Assembly: GCA_902634845.1 (NCBI GenBank)
Contig: CACPLT010000003.1
Location: forward strand, 1 to 41,457
Reading direction: 5' to 3'
DNA: 41,457 nt
Source: an uncultured Pelagibacteraceae bacterium
Lineage (GTDB): Bacteria > Pseudomonadota > Alphaproteobacteria > Pelagibacterales > Pelagibacteraceae
A program made the position numbers and the translations under genes. The notes beneath the pieces were generated by a model. The model was not told where the DNA came from, did no database searches, and saw only the letters and a program-made list of their open reading frames with translations. Shown piece by piece: positions 12,998 through 22,241 of this stretch; the first letter of the stretch is position 1; each line of letters begins with the position of its first letter.

Positions 12998-14117
12998 TAT
13001 TTTTAAATCTATTTTTAGTAAAATTTAAAATTACACCAGCCAAAATTGCACTACCTATTAAAGAGGACCCGCCGTAACTTAAAAAAGGTAATGTCATGCC
13101 TGTAGTAGGTAATAAACTAGTATTAACTCCGATGTGTATAAATGTTTGAAAAATTAACAATGAAGATAATCCACATAATGAAATTTTCAAATTCTTGTCA
13201 TTAATTTTGATACAATTTTTTATAATTTTGTAAGAAATGTATAAAAATATTGTTACTACAAGTATAGAAATTATTGATCCATATTCTTCGGTTATAACTG
13301 CTATAATATAGTCGGTATGTGCTTCAGGAACACTCTCTTTTAAAATTCCCTCACCCATTCCTTGGCCTTTAAGCCCACCTAATTTAATTGCAGCTAAAGC
13401 TTTGTCGGTTTGAAAGCTATCACCTTTACTCGGATCAAAAAAAGTATTTAATCTTAAAGTTATGTATCCAAATTTCTCAGGGAAAGCAGTTAAAAGGGCG
13501 ATGCCAAACAAAAGTAAAAAACCAAATATTAATAATATATAACTTATTTTAATTCCTGAAATAAATACTATAGATATCCATGTTGTGATTAACAGAATTG
13601 ATTGACCAACATCAGGTTGATTTAAAAGTAAAATTATTATGAACGATAATAAAATTAAACTCAAAAAATAAGAATAATTTGATCTATCTTTATTTTTGCA
13701 AATTAAACTTGCAGTTAATAAAACGAAAAAAGGTTTAATTATCTCAATCGGTTGTAATCGGAAGAAAATTAAATCTAACCACCTTTTTGCACCCTTAATC
13801 TCAACTCCAACAAAGGGAACTAAAATCAACAGAGTAAGCGAGACTATAAAGATTGGCAAAATAGTTTTTTGTAAGAAAGATATCTTTAAATAAGATATTA
13901 AAAACATTATGGACATAGATAACAGTGCAAATAGAAAATGTCTTGAAAAATAGTGATAGAAGTCTTTATTTAATCTTTCCCCTGCTAGCGAAGAAGTTGA
14001 AGAAAAAGAAAAAAAGACTCCTAAAAAAAATAAAACTAAAAAACTGAACAATATATTTTTGTCAATATTTCTCCAATAATCATTCAATCTATCGGGATTA
14101 ATTAAATTTTTTAGCAT
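12990..14117 (-). CDS. ftsW: SEDS peptidoglycan glycosyltransferase FtsW
   Basis: A 375-aa polytopic membrane protein that polymerises lipid II at the septum with FtsI. SEDS signatures: GAKRWLDLIFFRLQPIEIIKPFFVL, LNQPDVGQSILL, SVPEAHTDYIIAVITEEYG (conserved Asp region) and the C-terminal LPFLSYGGSSLIG. About ten hydrophobic segments are visible. Position between murD and murG identifies it as FtsW rather than RodA. The 5' end overlaps murD by 20 nt. Confidence 0.95.
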   Translation of the reverse strand: MLKNLINPDRLNDYWRNIDKNILFSFLVLFFLGVFFSFSSTSSLAGERLNKDFYHYFSRHFLFALLSMSIMFLISYLKISFLQKTILPIFIVSLTLLILVPFVGVEIKGAKRWLDLIFFRLQPIEIIKPFFVLLTASLICKNKDRSNYSYFLSLILLSFIIILLLNQPDVGQSILLITTWISIVFISGIKISYILLIFGFLLLFGIALLTAFPEKFGYITLRLNTFFDPSKGDSFQTDKALAAIKLGGLKGQGMGEGILKESVPEAHTDYIIAVITEEYGSIISILVVTIFLYISYKIIKNCIKINDKNLKISLCGLSSLLIFQTFIHIGVNTSLLPTTGMTLPFLSYGGSSLIGSAILAGVILNFTKNRFKNNE

Positions 14118-15372
14118 AGAATTTTACCAATTTTTTAAATTTTTCTCCTCTCTCAACAAAGTTACTGTATTGGTCGTATGATGCGCTTGCTGGGCTAAAA
14201 AGAATTGTTAATTTTTCTTTTCTAACTAAAAATTTAAAAATCTTTCTTATAGTAGTTGTTAAATTATTAGTTATTTCATACTTAACTTTATTTTTTATTT
14301 GTTTTGCAAAAAAACTAGTGTGATTTCCAATTATATAAACTTTCTTAATCTTTTTTTTAAATTTTTGAATATTCATTTTATCATTTTTTTTTGGTTGTCC
14401 CCCAGTAATCCAAATAATGTTATTGTTTGACTGCAAAGCATATTTTGTCGACTCGAAAGAAGTAGCTTTAGAGTCATTAATAAAGAGATTATTTTTAAAT
14501 TTAAAAAAAATTTCATGTCGATGTTTAAGCCCTTTAAAAGAAATTAATGATTTCAAAAAATTTTTTTTATTAATTCTAAAAAATTTAGATATAGAATACG
14601 CAAACATTATGTTTTGTTTATTAGCTTCTAATCTAAGATATTCATTTTTAAAGTTGCGCAGGTTAATAGGATTTTTTTTTATAAATTTTAATTTTGCGTG
14701 AAATTCTTTACTTAAGAAAAGTTTTTTTAGATTTGAGTCATTCAAAAAAGCAACATCATTTTTAACTTGATTATTAAAAATTTTAATTTTTGAATTTGTA
14801 TATTGTTTTATTGAACCATGCCAATCTAAGTGGTCTTTTGAAATATTTAAAATAGCTGCACAATGAGGTTTAATGAACTTAGAATATTCCAATTGAAAAG
14901 AGGAAGCTTCAATAATGTAAATAACGTTGTGTAAAAATTTTAAATTAAGAATTGGATGTCCTATGTTTCCTGCTAATTTACTCTGTATATTGTTCTTTTT
15001 AAAAATGTGATGAATTAATGAACACGTAGTAGATTTTCCATTTGTACCAGTAATTATTATTGATTTTTTTACCTCATTTTTCAAAAAGAATAAGTCTAAA
15101 TCAGATATTATTTTTTTATTATTTTTTAATAAAATTTTTTTAAATATCGAATTGTTAATATTTATCCCAGGACTCATAACTATGAAATCTACGCTATTTA
15201 AATTTTTTTTGAATTTATCTTTTAGTTTTTCATTTGATTTATTTAAATGATCGTCCCAAGTAAAAATTTTTTTTGCTTTATTTTGCTTTAAAAAATTAAC
15301 AACAGACTTTCCCGTCAAACCTAAGCCATAAACAGCAAAATTTTTATTTTTAAAATTAAATAATTCACGCAT
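14098..15372 (-). CDS. murD: UDP-N-acetylmuramoyl-L-alanine--D-glutamate ligase (MurD)
   Basis: A 424-aa Mur ligase adding D-Glu. N-terminal FAVYGLGLTGKSVVNFLKQN binds the UDP sugar; the ATP loop is ITGTNGKSTTCSLIHHIF (about 106-123); NISKDHLDWHGSIKQYTNSK carries the conserved HLDWHG and carbamylatable lysine region; NDSKATSFEST matches the domain-3 N-D-S-K-A-T motif. Slightly shorter than many homologues. It shares one base with the mraY stop (TAATG). Confidence 0.95.
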   Translation of the reverse strand: MRELFNFKNKNFAVYGLGLTGKSVVNFLKQNKAKKIFTWDDHLNKSNEKLKDKFKKNLNSVDFIVMSPGININNSIFKKILLKNNKKIISDLDLFFLKNEVKKSIIITGTNGKSTTCSLIHHIFKKNNIQSKLAGNIGHPILNLKFLHNVIYIIEASSFQLEYSKFIKPHCAAILNISKDHLDWHGSIKQYTNSKIKIFNNQVKNDVAFLNDSNLKKLFLSKEFHAKLKFIKKNPINLRNFKNEYLRLEANKQNIMFAYSISKFFRINKKNFLKSLISFKGLKHRHEIFFKFKNNLFINDSKATSFESTKYALQSNNNIIWITGGQPKKNDKMNIQKFKKKIKKVYIIGNHTSFFAKQIKNKVKYEITNNLTTTIRKIFKFLVRKEKLTILFSPASASYDQYSNFVERGEKFKKLVKFYAKKFN

Positions 15373-16457
15373 TATCTTAATTTAAGTGTTGCTAGTCCAA
15401 TTAAAGCTAAAATAATAGCAATGATCCAAAATCTAATTACAATAGTAGACTCAGCCCATCCCTTCTTTTCAAAGTGATGATGAATAGGAGCCATCATGAA
15501 AACTCTCTTCCCGGTTAATTTAAAAGATATCACCTGAATTATTACAGAAACTGTTTCCAAAACAAATAATCCCCCTATAATCGCTAGAACAATTTCATGT
15601 TTTACTATTATTGCTACAGCAGCTAAAGATCCTCCAAGAGACAACGAGCCGGTGTCTCCCATAAATATTTTTGCTGGAGGAGCATTATACCAAAGGAAGC
15701 CTAGACAAGATCCCACAATCGCACCACAGAAAATAGCAGTCTCACCAACCCCCGGAATATATTGAATTTGTAAATATTCAGAAAAAATAATATTCCCAAC
15801 AACATAACTTATAAATGTGAAAGATAATGCTACTAACATTATAGGAACAGTAGCTAAACCATCAAGCCCATCAGTTAAATTCACTGCATTAGATGACCCT
15901 ATAATAACAAATAGTCCGAAAGGAATAAAAAATATTCCTAAATCAATTATTAAATTTTTAAAAAACGGGAAGTAAACATTATTAATATATGCATGTTCTG
16001 ATAAATAAATTATTATTAAAAGAGTTATTAGTCCAATAATAAATTGTCCAAAAAACTTAAGTTTTGAATTTAATCCAATTGAATTCCTATACTTAATTTT
16101 AAGCAAATCGTCGATAAATCCTAAAGTGCCTAAGCTTATAGATATAAATATTAATGACCAAATATAAATATTATTTAGATCAGCCCATAAAAGAGTGCTA
16201 GTAAGCATTCCAATGATAATTATTATTCCGCCCATCGTTGGTGTACCAGACTTTTTAATTATATGGTCGATTGGTCCATCTTGGCGAATAGGTCCAGTTA
16301 TATCCATTTTTGAAAAAAATTTAATCAATGGTCCACCAATTAAAAAAACAATTATTAGCGAAGTCATTAAAGATAAACCAGTTCTAAAAGTTAAATATTT
16401 AAATACGTTTAAAAATGAATATTGCTCAATTAGAGATGTTAAAAAATTAAAGAGCAT
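15372..16457 (-). CDS. mraY: Phospho-N-acetylmuramoyl-pentapeptide transferase (MraY)
   Basis: A 361-aa integral membrane enzyme making lipid I from UDP-MurNAc-pentapeptide and undecaprenyl phosphate. Conserved GTPTMGG near residue 71, IDDLLKIKYRNSIGL (Asp pair region), NLTDGLDGLA, KIFMGDTGSLSLGG and MMAPIHHHFEKKGW (the HHH motif) are all intact, with about ten membrane segments. It overlaps the murE-murF fusion gene by 11 nt. Confidence 0.97.
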   Translation of the reverse strand: MLFNFLTSLIEQYSFLNVFKYLTFRTGLSLMTSLIIVFLIGGPLIKFFSKMDITGPIRQDGPIDHIIKKSGTPTMGGIIIIIGMLTSTLLWADLNNIYIWSLIFISISLGTLGFIDDLLKIKYRNSIGLNSKLKFFGQFIIGLITLLIIIYLSEHAYINNVYFPFFKNLIIDLGIFFIPFGLFVIIGSSNAVNLTDGLDGLATVPIMLVALSFTFISYVVGNIIFSEYLQIQYIPGVGETAIFCGAIVGSCLGFLWYNAPPAKIFMGDTGSLSLGGSLAAVAIIVKHEIVLAIIGGLFVLETVSVIIQVISFKLTGKRVFMMAPIHHHFEKKGWAESTIVIRFWIIAIILALIGLATLKLR

Positions 16458-19206
16458 TGATTCTTCCTTTAGTTAAGTTTTTAGTAATTTCGTTCAATCC
16501 AGTTGCGTTTGATCCTTTTATCATCAAATAGTCATTATTTTGTAAAATTGGAAGTAACAAATCTTTAAAATCTGATTTATATTGTAGAATATTGCCTCTC
16601 TTGCTCTTTTTAATATTTTTATAAGTATTCATTATATGATTTCCGTGGATAAATAATTTATCAATTTTTGACTCATTTATAATAGGTGATAATTTTTTAT
16701 GTAGAATTTTAGATTTATTTCCTAACTCCAACATATCTCCTAATAAAACATATTTTTTGTTATTATCTTTTATATTAGATAAATTTATAATTGATTGTTT
16801 TATTGAAAGTGGGTTTGCATTATAACTTTCATCTATCAAATTAAAATTAAAATTTTTATACTTTACTTTAAATATTTTTCCTCTTCCCCCCAATATTTTA
16901 ATATTTTGGATTTTATTTTTAATCTTATCAATATTTAGATTGAGAATTTCTAAAACAGCTACTGCAAACAAAATATTTTTTTCTATTTGCCCTCTTATTT
17001 TAAATTTATATTCTTTTCGAAATGATTTTACTGTCAATAATTTGTGATTACCAAAATTTTTTACATTCTTAATTCTAATGTCTGAAAATCTATTAAATCC
17101 AACAGAAATAACGTTTATTTTTCTTTTTTTTGCAACAGAATTAAAATAACCAAAAAATTTTCCGTCTCTATCAATAATTAAATTTCCAGGTTTTGAAATG
17201 TTATTGATTATCTCTCCCTTCGCTTTTGCTATATGACTTAGATTTTTAAAGTTTTCAATATGTGCTTCAGCTACATTTGTAATTATAGCAATATTTGGTT
17301 TTACGATATTTGAAAGAAAATCAATTTCTCCTTTTTTACTCATTCCAATTTCAAATACGCCATACTTATGTTCTTGTTCAAGATTGCATAAACTTAATGG
17401 AACTCCAAATGAATTGTTGAATGATCTTGGTGAAAAATAGGTTTCTCCATAATTTTTAATTAAATTACCAATTAAGTCTTTTACTGATGTTTTCCCAGAA
17501 CTACCTGTTACAGCTATTATTTTTGCATTCGTATGATTTCTTTTTAATAAAGCAAGTTTTTTAAGAAAGTTATATGTGTTAGACACTTTAATTAATTTAT
17601 TTTTTGAATGATTATTATTTTTTCTTGAGACTACACAATAATTTGCACCCTTAGAAAGGGATTCTCTAAGAAAACTATGACCGTCTTTATTTTTACCTTT
17701 AATGGCAATAAATAAATTTTCTTTTTTTGTCGTCTTAGAGTCTATAGAGACACCAAGAAAACCTTTATTAGTTTTAGATTTGATAATTTTATTTATTAAA
17801 AAATTATTTGCATGCAAATTGCCTAATTTTTTCGATTTAATTTTTTTTGTATTAAAATTTTTTACTATTTTAAAGTCTGAAATTTTAATTTTCTTTTTAC
17901 CATAATCTTGGAGATCTTCGTGACCTTTTCCAGCAATTAAAATTATTTCATTTGCGTTTGATTGTTTTATCGCAGTATGAATCGCCTGAGCTCTATTCCC
18001 TTTTTCTATTACTTTTTTTTTGTCTATATTTTGGATAATAGCTTTTCTGATTAAACTGGGTTTTTCTCTTCTTGGGTTATCGTCAGTAACAAAAATTTTA
18101 TTACAGAGTTTATTAACAATTTTGCCTATTTTTTTTCTTTTTTCTTTATCTCTTTCTCCCCCACATCCAAAAACTATAGTTATGTTTCTATTAAAATGAG
18201 ATTTAAGTGAATTAATTGCATTCTGAATAGCATCAGGAGTATGTGCAAAGTCTATAAAGACTTTTGTTTTATCAGGAAATTGTCTAGCTAATTCTAGTCT
18301 TCCTCTAACACTTTTTAATTTACTTAAACACTTTGAAATTTTATGTTTACTAATTCCAAGGATTTCACAAGCTTGTATAGCCATTAATAAATTTTTTTTT
18401 TGGAAATCACCTATAAGTTTGAAATTTTTTAAATCATATTTATTTGCCAAAAGGTTTGAAAGTTTAATTTTCAATTTTTTTTTTTTAGCAATTGTATTAA
18501 TCTTCTTAAATTCTGGGATATTTTTATCTAAAATAATATTATCTTTAGCTTTCAATATTTTTTTTAATAATATCATTTTAGAATTAAAATAGTTTTTCAT
18601 ATTTTTGTGGTAATCCATATGATCCTGGCTAAAATTTGTAAAAATCCCAGCCTTTAAGTTTATTCCTTCGATTCTGCCTTGCTTTAGTCCGTGACTTGAT
18701 GCCTCTATTAAAACATTATCAATTTTTTTCTTTTTAAGACTAAACAATTCTTTATGTAAACTTATTACGTCTGGACTTGTAAGACTATTCCTTTTAATTG
18801 TTTTTATTTTTATTCCTAATGTTCCAATTGTCGCTACGGGTAAATTATTTATTGTCAAAATTTGATGGAAGAAATCTGCTACAGAACTTTTTCCATTTGT
18901 TCCTGTAACAGCTATGATATTTTTTGGTTTTTTATAATAAAACTTCGAGCAAATTTGGCCTAAATAATCTCTTATATTTTTTGCTTTAATAATCTTAAAA
19001 TTATCTTTAACTTTTTTAGAACTTACTATCGCACAGGCACCTTTTTTCAAAGCCTCGTTTATATATTTTTCACCATTATAATTTGAACCCTTTAAAGCAA
19101 AAAATAGATCCCCTTTTTTAATATTTCTTGTATCGGAAGATATTCCTTTAACCTCTATCTTAGAGAGGTTGAGGGGGCAATTTTTAATTAGTTTTTTTAA
19201 CAACAT
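16447..19206 (-). CDS. murE-murF: Natural MurE-MurF fusion: meso-DAP-adding and D-Ala-D-Ala-adding Mur ligases
   Basis: A single continuous 919-aa frame holds two Mur ligases. The MurE half (about 1-455) has ISSDTRNIKKGDLFFALKG, ATP loop TGTNGKSS (101-108), DHMDYHKNMKNYFNSK with the likely carbamylated K210, and DNPR at 376-379, the motif associated with meso-diaminopimelate specificity. The MurF half (about 475-919) restarts with VSIDSKTTKKENLFIAIKG, has ATP loop TGSSGKTS (567-574), SFNNSFGVPLSLCNLE, IGMSKKGEID, NVAEAHIENF and ESYNANPLSI. A lysine-rich linker joins them. The product would catalyse two consecutive steps, UDP-MurNAc-dipeptide to pentapeptide. MurE-MurF fusions are known elsewhere (for example Bordetella). 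It overlaps ftsI by 23 nt and mraY by 11 nt. A 12-base homopolymer (18475-18486) lies inside the MurE part without breaking the frame. Confidence 0.95.
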   Translation of the reverse strand: MLLKKLIKNCPLNLSKIEVKGISSDTRNIKKGDLFFALKGSNYNGEKYINEALKKGACAIVSSKKVKDNFKIIKAKNIRDYLGQICSKFYYKKPKNIIAVTGTNGKSSVADFFHQILTINNLPVATIGTLGIKIKTIKRNSLTSPDVISLHKELFSLKKKKIDNVLIEASSHGLKQGRIEGINLKAGIFTNFSQDHMDYHKNMKNYFNSKMILLKKILKAKDNIILDKNIPEFKKINTIAKKKKLKIKLSNLLANKYDLKNFKLIGDFQKKNLLMAIQACEILGISKHKISKCLSKLKSVRGRLELARQFPDKTKVFIDFAHTPDAIQNAINSLKSHFNRNITIVFGCGGERDKEKRKKIGKIVNKLCNKIFVTDDNPRREKPSLIRKAIIQNIDKKKVIEKGNRAQAIHTAIKQSNANEIILIAGKGHEDLQDYGKKKIKISDFKIVKNFNTKKIKSKKLGNLHANNFLINKIIKSKTNKGFLGVSIDSKTTKKENLFIAIKGKNKDGHSFLRESLSKGANYCVVSRKNNNHSKNKLIKVSNTYNFLKKLALLKRNHTNAKIIAVTGSSGKTSVKDLIGNLIKNYGETYFSPRSFNNSFGVPLSLCNLEQEHKYGVFEIGMSKKGEIDFLSNIVKPNIAIITNVAEAHIENFKNLSHIAKAKGEIINNISKPGNLIIDRDGKFFGYFNSVAKKRKINVISVGFNRFSDIRIKNVKNFGNHKLLTVKSFRKEYKFKIRGQIEKNILFAVAVLEILNLNIDKIKNKIQNIKILGGRGKIFKVKYKNFNFNLIDESYNANPLSIKQSIINLSNIKDNNKKYVLLGDMLELGNKSKILHKKLSPIINESKIDKLFIHGNHIMNTYKNIKKSKRGNILQYKSDFKDLLLPILQNNDYLMIKGSNATGLNEITKNLTKGRINAL

Positions 19207-20911
19207 GTTGATATGGAACTTGTTTATTATTTATGGCTAAAATAGGTCCAATTTTTTCTATAATTTTGCCTGTGGAATAAACTGTGTTCCAACCGGCCTC
19301 ATTTCTTGTTCCTTTAATTTTCATGCCTCTATAATTATAAGTAAGATCTCTTGCTATTTTTGGATCATCTAGCATTACTAAGACAATATAATTTTTTTTT
19401 GATACCGTGAAAAATGATATAAATGTATTAATATTTTTATTCTCATTATCATAGTATTGCGATGTTCCAGTTTTCCCAGATACGTTATAACCATAAATAT
19501 TTGCCAAACTAGCTGTGCCTTTTTCATCGGTCACGACTTTTCTTAAAATATTTTTTATTTTTTTGCTTGTTTCTTCAGAAACTATTCTCTTAAATTTAAC
19601 TTTATTATTTTTATTTTTTTCAAGGGTCGGTAAAATTAATTTACCGCCATTAATCAAACTGGCATATGCTGCTGCAGCTTGTAGTGGTGTCGTAGTAATA
19701 CCGTGACCAAAAGAGACTGTTTCAAGCTTACATTTGTTCCAATTAAATGGAATTGGAACTCCAATTTCATCTAATTCAAATTTAGGACTATTTAGAAGAT
19801 TTAATTCTTTCAAAAAATTTTTATATTTTTCTTCACCGATTTTTCTTGCAATTTTCACAGTTCCAACATTGGAGGATTGAATCAATATTTCCTCTACTGA
19901 CATTGAATTTGGGAATTCTTTAATATCCGAAATCTTATGTACCGAGCAACTTATTTTTTTTTGAATATTATTTATAATTGTATTTGCGTCTACTATCTCT
20001 TCTTCTAAAGCTAAAGCGATTGTAAATGTTTTAAAAATTGATCCTAATTCAAATACTCCTTTTGTAATTTTATTCATATAATCTATGTTTCTAACATCTT
20101 CCCTTTTGTTTATATTAAAATCAGGAAGTGAAACTAAAGATAAGACTTCTCCATTTTCAGCGTCCATTAACAATGATGCAGCACCCTTAGCTCTAAAAAT
20201 TTTTAGTGCATCTTCAAGTTCTTGTTTGATGAGAAATTGTAAATTAGTATCTAAAGACAGTTTGAGCGGTTTGTTAAAATTTTTTTTATTACTCAAATAA
20301 TTATCATAATAATTTTCTACACCTGAAATACCATAATTATCATAATCTGTTTGGCCAATAATATGACTGTAAAGGTCCGCATGAGGATAAACTCTAGTTT
20401 GAAATGGCTCAAATATTATTCCTTTCTCACCAAGTTTCCATAGTTTCTCTTTTTGTGAGTCAGTCAATCTTTTCTTTAAATAAAAATATTTTTTTTTATT
20501 TAAATTTTTTACAAGTTTTTTGCTATCTACATCTGGAAAAGCTAATTTAACCTTAACTATAAATTTTTTTTTGTCTTTAATTAAATTTGGTTTGACGGCT
20601 GCATGGTAAGCTGTGATATTTCTCGAAAGTAAAATTCCATTTCTATCTACAATATCACCTCTTAAAGGTGCGAAGTTATTAATATGCATTTCTGTTTCAG
20701 GCAAACTGTAGTTTTGAATTGAAATAAAAATTATTTTAAGAGAAAAAATAAAAATTAGGGAAAAAAATGAAAAAAAGAGTAAATACACCCTATCATCGTT
20801 AATAGTATTATTTTTTTGTTTATCAAAATTTTGATTTGTACTTAAATAATCTTCAAAGAAAAAGCTTTGTTGATTTGAATTAAAATTTTTTTTTGTTTTT
20901 TTCTTCCTCAT
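19184..20911 (-). CDS. ftsI: Septal peptidoglycan transpeptidase FtsI (PBP3, class B PBP)
   Basis: A 575-aa class B penicillin-binding protein. It has an unusually long (about 40 aa) Asn/Lys/Phe-rich cytoplasmic N-terminus, one transmembrane segment at about 43-65, a pedestal domain with APLRGDIVDRNG near 81, and a transpeptidase domain with S291-I-F-K294 (nucleophile motif), S346-S-N348 and K480-T-G482. It crosslinks septal peptidoglycan with FtsW as partner. It is 3 nt from ftsL and overlaps the murE-murF gene by 23 nt. Confidence 0.96.
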   Translation of the reverse strand: MRKKKTKKNFNSNQQSFFFEDYLSTNQNFDKQKNNTINDDRVYLLFFSFFSLIFIFSLKIIFISIQNYSLPETEMHINNFAPLRGDIVDRNGILLSRNITAYHAAVKPNLIKDKKKFIVKVKLAFPDVDSKKLVKNLNKKKYFYLKKRLTDSQKEKLWKLGEKGIIFEPFQTRVYPHADLYSHIIGQTDYDNYGISGVENYYDNYLSNKKNFNKPLKLSLDTNLQFLIKQELEDALKIFRAKGAASLLMDAENGEVLSLVSLPDFNINKREDVRNIDYMNKITKGVFELGSIFKTFTIALALEEEIVDANTIINNIQKKISCSVHKISDIKEFPNSMSVEEILIQSSNVGTVKIARKIGEEKYKNFLKELNLLNSPKFELDEIGVPIPFNWNKCKLETVSFGHGITTTPLQAAAAYASLINGGKLILPTLEKNKNNKVKFKRIVSEETSKKIKNILRKVVTDEKGTASLANIYGYNVSGKTGTSQYYDNENKNINTFISFFTVSKKNYIVLVMLDDPKIARDLTYNYRGMKIKGTRNEAGWNTVYSTGKIIEKIGPILAINNKQVPYQHVVKKTN

Positions 20912-20914
20912 AAA

Positions 20915-21220
20915 CTATTTTTTTGAAATCTTTTTTTGTTCATTTATAAAATCATCATAATTGAGATAAATTTTTGACAGACTCATATAATGATACTTTT
21001 CATTTGTTAAAAAAAACATTTTTTCTTGTAATAATTTTGGAGAAGTTAAATAATAAAAATCTAATTGACTTTCGTGAAGTTCTTTCTCTAGGTAAGAAAT
21101 TTTTTTTTCATATATTGCAATATTTTTTTCTATAACCCTAGTTTTATTTTTTACGATTGACGTGCAAAAAAGTAAAAATGAAAAAAACACAATTGAAATT
21201 ATTAATTTCGAGTTAAGCAA
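20915..21220 (-). CDS. ftsL: Small FtsL-like division protein
   Basis: A 101-aa protein with one transmembrane helix (residues 5-23) followed by a coiled-coil-like stretch (about 30-60, IEKNIAIYEKKISYLEKELHE) and a LTSPKLLQEKM segment typical of FtsL, which forms a periplasmic complex with FtsB and FtsQ. Position between rsmH and ftsI is the standard ftsL slot. The start is a TTG at 21220 inside the rsmH 3' end (8-nt overlap); no ATG or GTG lies ahead of the membrane segment. Confidence 0.82.
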   Translation of the reverse strand: MLNSKLIISIVFFSFLLFCTSIVKNKTRVIEKNIAIYEKKISYLEKELHESQLDFYYLTSPKLLQEKMFFLTNEKYHYMSLSKIYLNYDDFINEQKKISKK

Positions 21221-22220
21221 TTCTTTTCTCCAAATCTGTCAAATATTTAAATTTTTCTCTTAAATCTTTTGGATCCATAAACTCATCTTTACTCCTGATT
21301 GCAAAACGTAGTTTAGCTGATCTTGATCTAGGATTTTTTTTTATTTCACTTAATGTCGCCTTTATGACTTTATTTTTATAATTCTCGAATAGAGACAAAT
21401 TACTTTTCATATCAGGAAAATATTTATTTGCTCTTGATTTATTTTTTGAAAAATTTTTAAAAAAAAATTTCACAATTTTATCTTCGATAGAATGAAAGCT
21501 TACTATAATTAATTTGCCACCTGGTTTAAGAACTTGAGATGCTTTAATAATACCTTCGATTAATTCCGTTATTTCTTTGTTAACAAAAATACGAATAGCT
21601 TGAAAAGTTTTCGTACATTCATCTATATTTTTTTTATAGTTTTTTTTTTTAGAACTCTTAATAATGCTTACCAGTTCATCGGTGGTTTTTATCTGGTTAA
21701 TAGTTCTATGCTTTACGATATTTTTTGCTATTTTTGAGGCATCCTCCTCATCTCCAAATGTTTTAATTATTTCTTTCAAAGATTTTATACTCAATGAATT
21801 TATAGCTTTTTTGGCAGATGTATTTGTTTGTCCCATCATCATGTTTAATTCGTCTCTAGATTTAAATGAAAATCCTCTAGATAGATTATCTAATTGAATT
21901 GAAGATAAACCGAGGTCAAAAATTATTGCATCAAATTTACTTGAAGCTACTGAGTCTAAACTGCTAAATTTTTTATTGTGAAATATAAATCTTGACTGAA
22001 ATTTATCTTTTATTTCATTAGCAATTTTAATTGTATGATTATCTCTATCAATAGCTACAACTTTTACTGACTCAAATTTAAGTAATTCTTTTGAATAACC
22101 TCCGCCTCCAAAGGTGCAATCCATAAAAACTCCCCCGCTTTTAGGATTGCAAATTTTTAATACCTCATTGAGCATCACTGGAAGATGTTTTGCTTCCAGT
22201 GATTTGTGGGGTAATGTCAT
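21213..22220 (-). CDS. rsmH: 16S rRNA (cytosine1402-N4)-methyltransferase RsmH (MraW)
   Basis: A SAM-dependent methyltransferase acting on 16S rRNA. Motifs: HLPVMLNEVLKIC at the N-terminus, DCTFGGGGYSKELL (SAM loop), IIFDLGLSSIQLDNLSRGFSF, FQAIRIFVNKEI, LKPGGKLIIVSFHSIEDKIVKFF and a C-terminal NPRSRSAKLR. I chose the ATG at 22220 (335 aa); a TTG at 22232 would add four residues. Neither has an obvious Shine-Dalgarno. ftsZ ends 21 nt upstream, where mraZ would normally be the direct neighbour. Confidence 0.95.
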   Translation of the reverse strand: MTLPHKSLEAKHLPVMLNEVLKICNPKSGGVFMDCTFGGGGYSKELLKFESVKVVAIDRDNHTIKIANEIKDKFQSRFIFHNKKFSSLDSVASSKFDAIIFDLGLSSIQLDNLSRGFSFKSRDELNMMMGQTNTSAKKAINSLSIKSLKEIIKTFGDEEDASKIAKNIVKHRTINQIKTTDELVSIIKSSKKKNYKKNIDECTKTFQAIRIFVNKEITELIEGIIKASQVLKPGGKLIIVSFHSIEDKIVKFFFKNFSKNKSRANKYFPDMKSNLSLFENYKNKVIKATLSEIKKNPRSRSAKLRFAIRSKDEFMDPKDLREKFKYLTDLEKRIA

Positions 22221-22241
22221 TAATTTTTGCAAGAATTTGCA

